Source: an uncultured Nitrosomonas sp. (GTDB taxonomy: Bacteria; Pseudomonadota; Gammaproteobacteria; Burkholderiales; Nitrosomonadaceae). From it: DNA of 64,000 nt. The notes beneath the pieces were generated by a model, which saw only the letters and a list, made by a program, of their open reading frames with translations, searched no databases and was not told the origin of the DNA. Shown here piece by piece: positions 45,141 to 54,229 of the stretch; position 1 is the stretch's first letter; the number at the start of each line of letters is the position of its first letter. The DNA lies in assembly GCA_949281375.1 (NCBI GenBank), contig CASDLT010000024.1, positions 1 to 64,000 on the forward strand. The letters run 5' to 3'. The position numbers were made by a program, and so were the translations under genes.

Positions 45141-48001
45141 ATCACCACAATATCCGCATTGGTCATCGACAAGCCTGTGCCTATCGTAGCAATCTGCGTT
45201 GCACCGCCCGCGCCATTGCCATTCGCATCATAGATCAACGCGCCGGTTACACTGTTGTAAATAATATGATCGTTGGCATCAACCGCTTGCGTGCCGATTC
45301 TGAATTGCCCGGCGGGAAGCGTGCCTGTCACGTTCAATACAGTGAATATGCTGTTCTCCAGCTGCACCGTGTCATTGGCGACGTTATAGTCAGTGATTGC
45401 ATCCACCGGTCCCAGGCTGGTGAACTTGAAAATATCGTTGCCAGCACCGCCCGTAAGACGGTTGACCCCAAACCCACCATCCAGCGTGTCATTGCCGGCT
45501 CCGCCATTCAATCGATTAGCAGCGGAATTCCCGGTCATCACGTTTGCCAATGCATTCCCGGTGCCGTCGATCGCGGCCGTGCCGGTAAGGATCAGCTTTT
45601 CAACGTTAGCCGGTAAAGTGTAGGTTATGCTGCTGCTGACGGTATCGCTACCTTCATTAAGCTTTTCAATCACTACATCGCGCGAATTCTCCACGTACAA
45701 CGTGTCATTGCCCAGGCCACCTATCAGTGTATCCGCGCCAGACCATCCACGGAGAATATCGTTTCCGCCCCTTCCGTCCAGAATGTTATACGTGGTATTG
45801 CCGGTCAGATTATCTGCGAATGGACTACCGATGAGATTTTCAACTGCAGTGATGGTATCCAGCCCAGCGCCACCGGTGTTCTGCTGAGTCGTAATATTCA
45901 GTGAAACGGTAACCGCCCCGGTAGCCGATGCGTAGGTCAGTGTATTATTCCCGGACGATGTGCCGGTCAGGATCGTATTGCCGGGAGTACTCACCAGCAT
46001 CACCGTGAAATCTTTGCTAGCAGTGAGTGCCGAGGCCACATTATCGGTAATACTGGTATTGATCGTGAACGCACCGGCAAAATTGGTTGCCGGAGTGAAC
46101 GTTACACCCGCCAAAAGTAAATTGACATTTGCCAGGGCACCGCTGGCTTTCCATACCCCGGTTGCGGCATTGTATGTGGAAGTCACCGCACCCGATGTGG
46201 CCGTGCTCAACCTCCCTGCTGCAGCATTCGACAAGGTCAAGGTTGATGTGACATTGGCGCTGTCTGGATCGCTAATGACGATATCCTTCAGATTCAGCGG
46301 CGTGTTCTTTGTGTAATTCTCGGGAGCAGTCAAGTTACCGACATTTGGCGCAGCATTATTGATATAAAAGCTGGTTGAAGAATCTAAACCACCATAAGTA
46401 TTTGTTCTAATGACAAATGCATCCAAATCACCATCGCCATCGATATCTGCTAACGCCTGATCAAAGCTCGTGCGCTGCTCACCTCCTGGAAGACCAAACG
46501 AACCGACGCTTGACAGGATAAAATTTGGATTGCTGCGCGTTCCGATATTCCTGAAAAAGCCGCTGGATCCAGCACCCACAAAGGCATCCAGATCGCCGTC
46601 ACGGTCAACATCAATGAAATCCGGAGATCCGGTCAAGCCAAACGGATTGGCCTGCGGCGCAGCAAATACCGGATTGCTTGCTGTTCCAGTATTCTTGAAA
46701 AACATGTTTTTGACGAAAACATCAAAATCGTTGTCGCTATCGATGTCCACGAAAGTAGGCATTGCATAACTACCCACGCCCGCCAGGCCAAATGGATTGA
46801 CGGAAGGCGCTGCAAATGCCGGATTGGAGGTTGTTCCTGTATTTCTATAAAACAGGGTATCGCCACTGTCATTGCCCACAAAAGCATCCCGGTCGCCATC
46901 ATTATCAATATCAACGAAAGCTGGACTTGCAAAGTTGCCTACATCGGTCAATCCAAACGGATTGGTAACAGGCGCTGCGAATGCGGGATTGGTCGCGGTG
47001 CCGGTATTTCTATAGAACAGGGTATTGCCATCGGTCTCTCCCAAATACGAAAATCCCATGCCAACGAAGCCATCCAAGTCACCGTCCCCATCGATGTCAG
47101 CAAAGGTAGCCTCGGGAAAATACCCGACATCATTAAGGCCGAACGAATCACCGCTAGTAAAAGACGGACTGCTGCCGGGCCCGGCATTCCGGAAAAATGC
47201 GGTATTTCCGCTGATATCGCTTACAAAAGCATCGGCATCGCCATCGTTATCGATATCCCCGAACGTGGAATTGAAATATTCACCTGTACCGCCTAATCCA
47301 AAGAGATTTTTACCAGCGGAATGAAACACGGGTTGGCTTGAGGTGCCGACATTCCTGAAAAATTGCATATCACCTTCGCCAAAATAATGCCCCCAGCCGA
47401 TAAAAACATCCAGATCACCATCGCCATCAATATCGACAAACGTAGGATTGGCATAGTTACCTACATAAGTCAGACCAAACGGGTTAGTGATAGCGGCAGC
47501 AAAAACAGGATTGCTCGCTGTTCCAGTATTTTTAAAAAACAGCGTATTGCCACTACCATCCCCGATAAACGCATCCAGATCGCCATCGGCGTCAATGTCA
47601 ACAAAATCAGAATTGCCGCCGACAGTCAGGCCAAATGGATTACTTTGCGGCGCCGCAAAGACTGGATTATTGACCGTGCCGATATTTTTAAAAAAATGCG
47701 TGCTGCCTCCTTCACCGACAAAAGCATCCGAATCGCCATCTCCGTCGATGTCGGCAAACACAGGAAATGCCCAGAAACCTATCGCACTTAAACCAAAAGG
47801 ATTAGTTATCGGCGCGGCAAAAATGGGATTGCTGGCATTTCCCGTATTCCGGAAAAATAATGTATTGCCATCAACGTTACCCACAAAAACATCCAGATCA
47901 CGGTCACCATCGATATCCACCAAATCCGGACTGGCATATGAACCCACATTGCTCAAACCAAATGGATTATTGGCAACAAAATTAAAAACACGATCAACCA
48001 T
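45137..48001 (-). CDS. Secreted FG-GAP/VCBS and RTX repeat protein
   Basis: A 954-residue protein without N-terminal signal peptide. Residues 1 to about 560 hold ten tandem repeats of 50-65 residues. Each has NPFGL-like lead-ins, a calcium-binding FVDIDGDGDLDAFVG loop and FFRNTGTASNPVFAAP. Residues about 560-690 resemble a cadherin/Ig-like domain (NLTAPENYTKNTPLNLKDIV). The C-terminal part has RTX nonapeptides (GGNDILRG, GNDTLDGG, GGAGNDIFKF) and ends MTNADIVVI, an acidic-hydrophobic type I secretion tail. It is probably exported in one step to the cell surface or medium. No type I transporter is nearby. The stop lies within repeat copy C. Confidence 0.87.
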   Translation of the reverse strand: MVDRVFNFVANNPFGLSNVGSYASPDLVDIDGDRDLDVFVGNVDGNTLFFRNTGNASNPIFAAPITNPFGLSAIGFWAFPVFADIDGDGDSDAFVGEGGSTHFFKNIGTVNNPVFAAPQSNPFGLTVGGNSDFVDIDADGDLDAFIGDGSGNTLFFKNTGTASNPVFAAAITNPFGLTYVGNYANPTFVDIDGDGDLDVFIGWGHYFGEGDMQFFRNVGTSSQPVFHSAGKNLFGLGGTGEYFNSTFGDIDNDGDADAFVSDISGNTAFFRNAGPGSSPSFTSGDSFGLNDVGYFPEATFADIDGDGDLDGFVGMGFSYLGETDGNTLFYRNTGTATNPAFAAPVTNPFGLTDVGNFASPAFVDIDNDGDRDAFVGNDSGDTLFYRNTGTTSNPAFAAPSVNPFGLAGVGSYAMPTFVDIDSDNDFDVFVKNMFFKNTGTASNPVFAAPQANPFGLTGSPDFIDVDRDGDLDAFVGAGSSGFFRNIGTRSNPNFILSSVGSFGLPGGEQRTSFDQALADIDGDGDLDAFVIRTNTYGGLDSSTSFYINNAAPNVGNLTAPENYTKNTPLNLKDIVISDPDSANVTSTLTLSNAAAGRLSTATSGAVTSTYNAATGVWKASGALANVNLLLAGVTFTPATNFAGAFTINTSITDNVASALTASKDFTVMLVSTPGNTILTGTSSGNNTLTYASATGAVTVSLNITTQQNTGGAGLDTITAVENLIGSPFADNLTGNTTYNILDGRGGNDILRGWSGADTLIGGLGNDTLYVENSRDVVIEKLNEGSDTVSSSITYTLPANVEKLILTGTAAIDGTGNALANVMTGNSAANRLNGGAGNDTLDGGFGVNRLTGGAGNDIFKFTSLGPVDAITDYNVANDTVQLENSIFTVLNVTGTLPAGQFRIGTQAVDANDHIIYNSVTGALIYDANGNGAGGATQIATIGTGLSMTNADIVVI

Positions 48002-48477
48002 GAAATTTCCCCTTATAAACTATAACTTGATGATACCTGGTAATTTCTCTCCAACCGCAAGCGCAGCTCAGGATGTGATTGCTTACCCAGTATCTGATTG
48101 CAACGAATGAATGCCAAACGACGGCAGCCTGCCTGTCACGGTCAGTGCATAAAGTGAAGAAAATGCACGCTCAGTCAGTGATTTCGATTATTAATCTGGA
48201 TGATTAGGTCGGGTATAGACAGAATCATCACGAGCTTGCACAGGATCTGCTGGCGGTAAAGCAGTATCGAGAGCGGTATGGAACTCAATGATCATTGTTT
48301 CCGGGGTCTCGAATTACGACCCGTGAAGATTGCCAACAAAGATGAGACCAACGAACAAGACAGCCAAAACGTGTCGCTGCTCTGTATGTGACGATGATTG
48401 TTCATGGCTATCAAATCGTAATTGGGAACCCGGGCCATAATTTACCTGAATCGTATTGTGCTCAATTCTAGACAGCG
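48002..48477. other. Non-coding stretch upstream of the RTX gene
   Basis: No plausible gene or strong hairpin is seen. The part next to 48001 should hold the promoter and leader of the RTX/FG-GAP gene on the minus strand, but I cannot pick out boxes with confidence. Confidence 0.4.
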
Positions 48478-48804
48478 CTATTTACCTTGATACTGGGTTT
48501 TACCCTTCAGTTTGTCAGAATCAGACTTCAGATTATTAATTTCACGTGGATCGAAGTGATCCCATATTTTTCCCATCGCAGGCATGTAAAAATCGTTCAA
48601 GAACTTCCTCACCGAGTTCGTCGATATCATCTGAACAAGGCGCATAAGCATGTCAGGGGACGAAGGTCGCGTAGGAGGAGAAGATCGATCAATAAAGGCG
48701 CAGTTATTTTTCAAAGATGGTGGTTTGTTTTTGCCAGCTTGATCGCTCAGTCGATGAGAATTCGCAAGGCTTTCCAGAACAGCTGAATTTTCAATGGATT
48801 GCAT
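48478..48804 (-). CDS. Hypothetical hydrophilic protein
   Basis: A 108-residue frame with no signal peptide, membrane helix or recognised motif. It has a Ser/Pro-rich segment (RSSPPTRPSSPD) and a C-terminal part PAMGKIWDHFDPREINNLKS, with a charged end. No good ribosome site precedes the ATG. It lies in a gene-poor accessory zone, so it could be a real orphan gene or chance. Confidence 0.35.
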   Translation of the reverse strand: MQSIENSAVLESLANSHRLSDQAGKNKPPSLKNNCAFIDRSSPPTRPSSPDMLMRLVQMISTNSVRKFLNDFYMPAMGKIWDHFDPREINNLKSDSDKLKGKTQYQGK

Positions 48805-49299
48805 GATGATAACAACCGTTTATTTTTAGATTCGGGCGATTCTATTCGAAAAGCTGCAAGAAAGATAGAAGTCAAACATCCCATCTTCACCCATTAAAAA
48901 TCAGGATATTAAGGTAGCTTTATAGGACAAACATCCCGAATAACGGCAGGGAATCGATCTCATATGAACTCGCCAAAGTGTTATATTCATTCAGCATGGC
49001 AAGTGTGGGAAGTCGAAAATCCCAGGTCATTTCACCTGTGATTTTTTTGCAGGTGCTATAGGAAAAATTTACTTTTGAGAGGAACAAAGCGTCACGGGAC
49101 TCGGCAGGTTGCTCGGATTTGAATAGCAGCAAGGAAAGAAGCGTCGTTTTTGGCATATTGTGTAGCGGTGCGGGCCATCCCGTAATGTGCAGAAAAACAT
49201 TCTCGACTAGAAGCTGCGATTTATACCGTTCTTTATCTAAAACCCTATGTTATGAAAGGCTTTTCTTTCGAGGAATGGCGGACTTCTTGTTTCCTTGCC

Positions 49300-49486
49300 T
49301 GTTCAATCATCGTATTACTGTCATAGCCGCGATTCGCCAGTTTCGGCAACTGGCACTCGATCTGGGTTGCATCGCGGTTGTTCCATCCAAGGCGAATCGT
49401 TTGTTACCTTGTGTGAAACACACCATGCCATGTATTACAAGCGCAACGGGATTGAACGATTGAATTGTGTTAACAGACCCCGATAA
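49300..49486 (+). pseudogene. IS5-type transposase remnant
   Basis: One frame reads IRQFRQLALDLGCIAVVPSK then ANRLLPC; a second frame then reads YYKRNGIERLN. Together they resemble the C-terminal catalytic part of IS5-family DDE transposases (a VIPSKxNR motif followed by YKxRNxIERxFN). At least one frameshift separates them and the rest of the gene is missing. No terminal inverted repeats were found. Confidence 0.6.
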
Positions 49487-49538
49487 GTCATGGGTTTGAT
49501 GCAGCGATATCAGGAAAATTTACAAGGCATGAATTTTT

Positions 49539-49895
49539 TTATTTCATTTCTCCACCAATTGATCGATGAAAATTTGCCATATCCAGATTGGCTTTAACGG
49601 CCTGCTCATAGGCGTCAATCAGACTTCTGCAGTGAGCTTGAAGTATCGATGTTTCATTGCCAGAGCCCGTAGTCACAGACTCATACGATTTAAGAATTTT
49701 TCGGTGTTCCTTTACCTTCGCTCTCATTTCCTTGGCGGCATCTTCATAATACTTGGCCAGAGCCTCATGATCACAGCGTGTGGAAGCTCTTTTGATGGCT
49801 TCCGGTGCATCAGTAGGAATACGACCCGTTTGGGCACAGGAAGTCAGTACACCGAATGAACCTAACATGATTAAAATCAATGCGCTTACTCTCAC
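49539..49895 (-). CDS. Small helical lipoprotein
   Basis: A 118-residue protein. AAGGAA precedes a GTG start at 49895, giving MRVSALILIMLGSFGVLTSC with lipobox LTSC. The mature part is mainly helical and charged (EALAKYYEDAAKEMRAKVKE, then HRKILKSYES), with cysteines in TRCDHEA and QAHCRSLIDAYEQ. It is probably a membrane-tethered coiled-coil protein. No family name is recognised. It is divergent from the DUF4389 gene. Confidence 0.65.
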   Translation of the reverse strand: MRVSALILIMLGSFGVLTSCAQTGRIPTDAPEAIKRASTRCDHEALAKYYEDAAKEMRAKVKEHRKILKSYESVTTGSGNETSILQAHCRSLIDAYEQAVKANLDMANFHRSIGGEMK

Positions 49896-50015
49896 ACTCG
49901 TTCCTTCTATTATAAAATCAAGAAATATTTGTTGAAAAAACGTGAACCTTTGTCGATTCCATCCAACCAAATCAACATTCACTCATTTTACCGTTCATTC
50001 ATACTGACAGAAAAC

Positions 50016-50321
50016 ATGAAAGAAGAAATCAAGGAAAGATTACAACGGAATGAAACATGGCAACGTGCACTATACATGCTATTTTTTATCATCATTTATG
50101 GCGTATCCAAATTCGTCATCTTCGCCATTATTCTCTTCCAGTTCATTACCATCATTCTGACTGGCGGCACAAATGAGCAAATGTTGAAGTTTGGCCAGAA
50201 TCTGAGCACTTATCTTTATCAAATAACTCAATTCTTGACGTTCAACAGTGAAGAGCATCCGTTTCCCTTCAGCAAATGGCCAAACGGCGCTCCTCATCAC
50301 ATCAGTCAGTATATCGACTAA
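50016..50321 (+). CDS. DUF4389 domain-containing membrane protein
   Basis: A 101-residue protein from ATG 50016 (MKEEIKERLQRNETWQRALY). It has one long or two short hydrophobic stretches (YMLFFIIIYGVSKFVIFAII). The family ending is clear: LSTYLYQITQFLTFNSEEHP then FPFSKWP. These features define DUF4389 inner-membrane proteins. Function unknown. The longer frame from 49929 lacks support. Confidence 0.82.
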   Translation: MKEEIKERLQRNETWQRALYMLFFIIIYGVSKFVIFAIILFQFITIILTGGTNEQMLKFGQNLSTYLYQITQFLTFNSEEHPFPFSKWPNGAPHHISQYID

Positions 50322-50428
50322 CAACTTCTCGAAGAAAGTAAATAATTTTCAAATAGTCCTCAAGTCTTTCCAAGCAATACCGTAATGATCTTTGCACGAT
50401 GAGTGCAAGCAAAGCATGTTCTTCAAAA

Positions 50429-50468
50429 AGCCGGAAGAATCACTCTCCCCTTAATGATTCTTCTGGCT
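50429..50468 (-). terminator. 14-bp inverted repeat
   Basis: AGCCGGAAGAATCA at 50429-50442 pairs with TGATTCTTCTGGCT at 50455-50468 with one mismatch around a 12-base loop. On the minus strand it is followed by a T-rich CTTTTTGAAG. It lies in the 312-bp gap between the DUF4389 and DUF2726 genes, which are both on the plus strand. Its use could therefore be as a terminator in either direction or as a binding site. Confidence 0.45.
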
Positions 50469-50633
50469 CCTCAGCAAAGCAAATTTACCCTTTCCACATT
50501 TACCGTTGCTGTTACGAAATGAATTTGACTCTTCTTTACCCGATGAGGGTCATCTTCGATCGTGTTGACAACGACACCATCAAAGGACTGTAAAAATTTT
50601 TCGCTGCTTGCCGATAACTTATCTTATTTTGCT

Positions 50634-51125
50634 ATGCCGTCGTTCACCATGAATATTATTGCAATTTTTATCAAGTCACTGACATCGTTGAAATTTCGAA
50701 GAAAGACGACACGGTTCATGTACGAGTCCTTGGAGGAAATATTATCCAGTTCCGAACAGTCTTTCTTTCTAGTGCTCAAAGAATCGCTATCGAAGGAATA
50801 TGAAATTTTTGCAAAAGTACGCATCACCGATGTCCTCACACCCAACGAAATCTTCCACCTGCAGAGCTGCAACGCAGCAATCTACACTACATTACCTAAA
50901 CATTTTGACTACATACTTTGTGAAAAACGAACCCTTACCGTCATCGCAGTGATCGAACTGGACGAAAAGGATCATATCCAGCGAGAAGCGCGGGCCAGAA
51001 ACAGATTTGTTGAAAAAGCCTGCAAAACTGCCGGCTTCAAGCTATTACGCTTCCCTTCCCGAGTGGAATACCGCACCCAAGCAGTACGAGAAATAGTCAT
51101 CAACTCTATCAACCCCTCTTCGTGA
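50634..51125 (+). CDS. DUF2726 (restriction-endonuclease-like) protein
   Basis: A 163-residue protein. The N-terminus is weakly hydrophobic (MNIIAIFIKSLTSL). Then come FMYESLEEILSSSEQSFFLV, FAKVRITDVLTP and FDYILCEKRTLTVIAVIELD, EKDHIQREARARNRFVEKAC, GFKLLRFPSRVEY. That pattern fits DUF2726, a predicted PD-(D/E)XK-like nuclease fold; the ELDEK segment could be the core acidic/Lys motif. Start uncertain (50634 or 50649). The target is unknown. Confidence 0.75.
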   Translation: MPSFTMNIIAIFIKSLTSLKFRRKTTRFMYESLEEILSSSEQSFFLVLKESLSKEYEIFAKVRITDVLTPNEIFHLQSCNAAIYTTLPKHFDYILCEKRTLTVIAVIELDEKDHIQREARARNRFVEKACKTAGFKLLRFPSRVEYRTQAVREIVINSINPSS

Positions 51126-51410
51126 TCCAGTCCGAGCCATCACCTTTCAGAACCCCAAAATTTAGATTCTCTTCCATGATGGCATAAACTGATCATTCCA
51201 TTGATCAGAGGCTTCAAAAAATAGGGTTTCCCGGTTTTATCCAAAATGTATAATAAAGAGTCAGTGTCATTACTGATAAGTTTCGAAAAACTACTGTACT
51301 GACAGACCGCGGTAATATCAGGCTCAGCACACTCATTCACGATCGTAAACTGCGTTTTTATCGTGTCTGGCTTAGTCTGGGCTTGCCTTCCTGGTCTTTT
51401 CAAAGTTTCT

Positions 51411-51561
51411 CTAAGGAAGCACTGATTAATTCAACGAATGTGATGAAGAGCGAGGCGCACGGAACGCAACAACCGAACATATCAATCTGGTAGGCGAGGG
51501 AGTGAGTGCCGCCCAGCGAAGCAATTCACTGGCGCAGTCAATTAGTCAGTGCTTCCCTAAG
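51411..51561 (+). repeat. MITE-like dispersed repeat, copy D (best-preserved ends)
   Basis: A 151-bp element. The left end CTAAGGAAGCACTGATTAAT and right end AATTAGTCAGTGCTTCCCTA form a near-perfect terminal inverted repeat (GGAAGCACTGAYTAATT). Both ends abut CTAA, a possible 4-bp target duplication. The interior has GATGAAGAGCGAGGCGCAC, GGAACGCAACAACCG and GGCGAGGGAGTGAGTGCC. It lies 42 bases upstream of the Dam-like gene. Confidence 0.85.
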
Positions 51562-51602
51562 TATCGAATAGGTAGCGCATCATTTTCTAAATGGAGTTCA
51601 TT

Positions 51603-52460
51603 ATGAAATTCTTTACCCCTCTACGTTACTCCGATGGAAGAGACGGAATGACAGGTTTCATGAAAATGATTCTTGAACAAAATGATCTGCTGGGAAGCGA
51701 ATATGTCGAACCCCATGCTGGCAGCGCAGCAATAGCGCTCGATCTGCTCACGCACGGCTATGTATCGAAAATTCATCTGAATGAACCCAACCCACAGACT
51801 TATGCCTTCTGGCACAGCGTCATCAATGAACCCGAAGCGTTATGCAAAACAATTCGTGACGCCAAAATAACGTTTGAAGAGTGGCAACGGCAACAAGCCA
51901 TTTTAAACTCTCCTGGCAATCATAGTGCGCTTGAACTGGGCTTTTCAATTTTTTTTCTGAATCGAGTGAATCGCTCAGGAATACTCTGGGAATCCGCGAA
52001 TAACAACCGCAATGGACAGTGGAAGTTCGATGCCCGTTTTGACAAGAATGATCTGATCCGCCGAATCGAGTGGATTGCGCTGCATCGTTCACTGATCCGG
52101 CTGTATCAGCTCGATGTTCCTTGCTTCATTCAAACCACGCTACCTTCCCTTCCTGCCAGGACACTGGTGTATTTGAATACACCCTGCGATGCTTCTGAAT
52201 TCCGGTTTCGTTACGATCAGCACCAACCGCCTTCTTCCATCATCGCGCATGATATCGCCCATCTGATCAAGACCAAGATCGAACAATTCTGGATTGCTTC
52301 TTACGCCTATGCTGCAGAAACCAGCACTCTATACCAAGGCTATTCATCCATGACATATCAAACGGTTTATGATCATTTCGAACAAACCAGGATCATGTTT
52401 TTTTCCCGAAAACTCATAATTCCCAACATGCAGACTCTTTCTAAACTGAAGACCGCGTAA
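51603..52460 (+). CDS. D12-class DNA adenine methylase homologue with altered motifs
   Basis: A 285-residue Dam-like protein. GGAG lies 6 bases before ATG 51603. The family framework is intact: KFFTPLRY, YVEPHAGSAAIALDLL (motif I region), FWHSVINEPEALCKTIRDA, FFLNRVNRSGI and LYQGYSSMTYQ. Two key places differ. The PGGK-type SAM-binding loop after LRY is SDGR. The catalytic DPPY is NTPC (residues 192-195, in TLVYLNTPCDAS). It is therefore probably inactive as a methyltransferase, or has an altered role such as DNA binding. No cognate restriction gene is adjacent, though a DUF2726 nuclease-like gene lies 477 bases upstream. Confidence 0.83.
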   Translation: MKFFTPLRYSDGRDGMTGFMKMILEQNDLLGSEYVEPHAGSAAIALDLLTHGYVSKIHLNEPNPQTYAFWHSVINEPEALCKTIRDAKITFEEWQRQQAILNSPGNHSALELGFSIFFLNRVNRSGILWESANNNRNGQWKFDARFDKNDLIRRIEWIALHRSLIRLYQLDVPCFIQTTLPSLPARTLVYLNTPCDASEFRFRYDQHQPPSSIIAHDIAHLIKTKIEQFWIASYAYAAETSTLYQGYSSMTYQTVYDHFEQTRIMFFSRKLIIPNMQTLSKLKTA

Positions 52461-52531
52461 AAGAAATGCTGGGAGAATGACGACAGAACAAAAACATCGT
52501 GGCTTAAATCATCGATATATAAGGAATAAGT

Positions 52532-54130
52532 ATGCAAAACCTGACTTTAATGCAGCATGACGCATCACAACCGTCCTTCAGATCTTCTCAATCTATTCAA
52601 TTGATTCAACGGCGAAATAAACACTTGGCGCGTATGATCGTCACTGTCATGTTATGTGTTATCGGATATTCCTGTTGGGCTGCAAACTGGCCCGAGATCA
52701 ATGTCGTTCAAATTGTCAGTGGGCTGGAAAATCCGGCTCATATTACTCATGCAAATGACGGACGTGATCGGCTTTTCATCGTTGAACAACCCGGGCGGAT
52801 TCGTATTTTCAATAACGACGGACTTCAGCCGACACCTTTTCTGGATATCAGTGACCGAGTCAATTGTTGCGGTGAACGTGGTCTGCTTAGTGTCGCCTTT
52901 CCACCCCGCTTTACAACCAAAGGTTATTTTTACGTCAACTACACCAATTCGACAGGAAATACCGTAATTTCCCGCTTTTTTGTGAGCGATTCCCCCAATA
53001 TTGCAGACCCTGCCAGCGAAAATCTTATTTTGACTATAGATCAACCGTTTCCTAACCATAACGGGGGTCAAATCGCTTTCGGACCGGATGGAATGCTCTA
53101 TATCGGAATGGGAGACGGTGGAGGCGGAGGTGATCCGCTTGGATCCGGTCAAAACCTGTCGTCTTTGTTGGGAAAACTGCTGAGAATCGATGTCGAATCG
53201 GGCATTTCTCCTTACGCTGTTCCCACTAACAATCCTTTTGCCACCGTCGCTAACGTGCGTCCAGAAATTTGGGCCAGTGGTTTACGCAATCCCTGGCGTT
53301 TCTCATTTGACCGTGATACCGGTGATCTGTATATCGCTGATGTCGGTCAAAACCAGTACGAAGAAATTAATTTTCAACCAGCAGCCAGTCCCGGAGGAGA
53401 AAATTATGGCTGGAACATTCTGGAAGGCAATCATTGTTTTCAACCAGCCGCTTGTGATACCAGCGGCCTGGCTCCACCTATTCTGGAGTATGACCATAGC
53501 TCTGGCGACCGTTCAATCACGGGTGGCCATATCTACCGCGGCGAGATTTTCCCGCGCATGCGTGGCAATTATCTATTTGCTGATTTCGCTTCGGGACGAT
53601 TGGCAGGACTTCGACCATCACCCTCCGGTTTCGAAGCGACTATATTGAAAAATACTGGTTTTGCGATCAGTAGTTTTGGAGAAGATGAACAAGGTGAACT
53701 CTATCTTGCAGATTATAACGGCGCGATTTACCGCATCGAGGATGTCATTCGCAACAGTGAATTAACATTGAGCGGCATTCTTGCCAGTTACCGCCCGGGC
53801 GATCTTCTACAGGTTACGGCTCTGGAAACTTCTTCATCACGCACAACTACGTATGATTTATGGGTAGGCATTGGCATGCCTGACGGACAGCTACTTTACT
53901 TAGCCGAGGGGGCAAATGAGCAATTCAGCGCTGTACCGCAACCTTTCAAGCGTGCAATTAACCCAAATGAAAAAAACCATGCCATTCTCGATTTTACTCT
54001 CCCCGCAAGCCTGACCTCCGGAATGTATCGAGTCTATGCGCTTTATCATGAAGTCGGCTTCAATGCGTTGGAGTTGAACACCTCGTTACGGTCAAATATT
54101 GCAGAAGCGGTAATCGTGATCAAGGATTAA
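52532..54130 (+). CDS. PQQ-dependent aldose sugar dehydrogenase family protein
   Basis: A 532-residue exported protein. A long N-terminus precedes the signal helix (MIVTVMLCVIGYSCWA, about residues 35-50). The six-bladed propeller of soluble glucose dehydrogenase-B type follows: IVEQPGRIRIFNNDG, CGERGLLSVAFPP, FPNHNGGQIAFGPDG (catalytic His/PQQ site), MLYIGMGDGGGGGDPLGSGQ and EIWASGLRNPWRFSFDRDTG. A C-terminal beta domain of about 120 residues is extra. It oxidises aldoses in the periplasm if PQQ is available. No PQQ synthesis gene is in the window. Confidence 0.9.
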   Translation: MQNLTLMQHDASQPSFRSSQSIQLIQRRNKHLARMIVTVMLCVIGYSCWAANWPEINVVQIVSGLENPAHITHANDGRDRLFIVEQPGRIRIFNNDGLQPTPFLDISDRVNCCGERGLLSVAFPPRFTTKGYFYVNYTNSTGNTVISRFFVSDSPNIADPASENLILTIDQPFPNHNGGQIAFGPDGMLYIGMGDGGGGGDPLGSGQNLSSLLGKLLRIDVESGISPYAVPTNNPFATVANVRPEIWASGLRNPWRFSFDRDTGDLYIADVGQNQYEEINFQPAASPGGENYGWNILEGNHCFQPAACDTSGLAPPILEYDHSSGDRSITGGHIYRGEIFPRMRGNYLFADFASGRLAGLRPSPSGFEATILKNTGFAISSFGEDEQGELYLADYNGAIYRIEDVIRNSELTLSGILASYRPGDLLQVTALETSSSRTTTYDLWVGIGMPDGQLLYLAEGANEQFSAVPQPFKRAINPNEKNHAILDFTLPASLTSGMYRVYALYHEVGFNALELNTSLRSNIAEAVIVIKD

Positions 54131-54229
54131 AAGGCATGAAAGATAGTGCCCATTTTCCTTTACCTTTAATTTTATTTGCCTTTACGGCTCCCCCTTTTGC
54201 CCGCTCAGAATGCCATTTGTAAGCCTTCT

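Noticed and set aside
45137..48001. The regular repeats of this region considered as a CRISPR or satellite array
   Set aside because: The period follows protein repeats in one long open frame, with DIDGDGD motifs; there are no short identical repeats with unique spacers.
48920..49156. Minus-strand 78-codon frame
   Set aside because: No ribosome site, no recognised motif and a gene-poor setting; too weak to list as a gene.
51140..51403. Minus-strand 87-codon frame (TTG start) ending beside the DUF2726 gene
   Set aside because: It has a TTG start without a ribosome site, no motif, and a position pressed between DUF2726 and repeat copy D. Real coding cannot be excluded.
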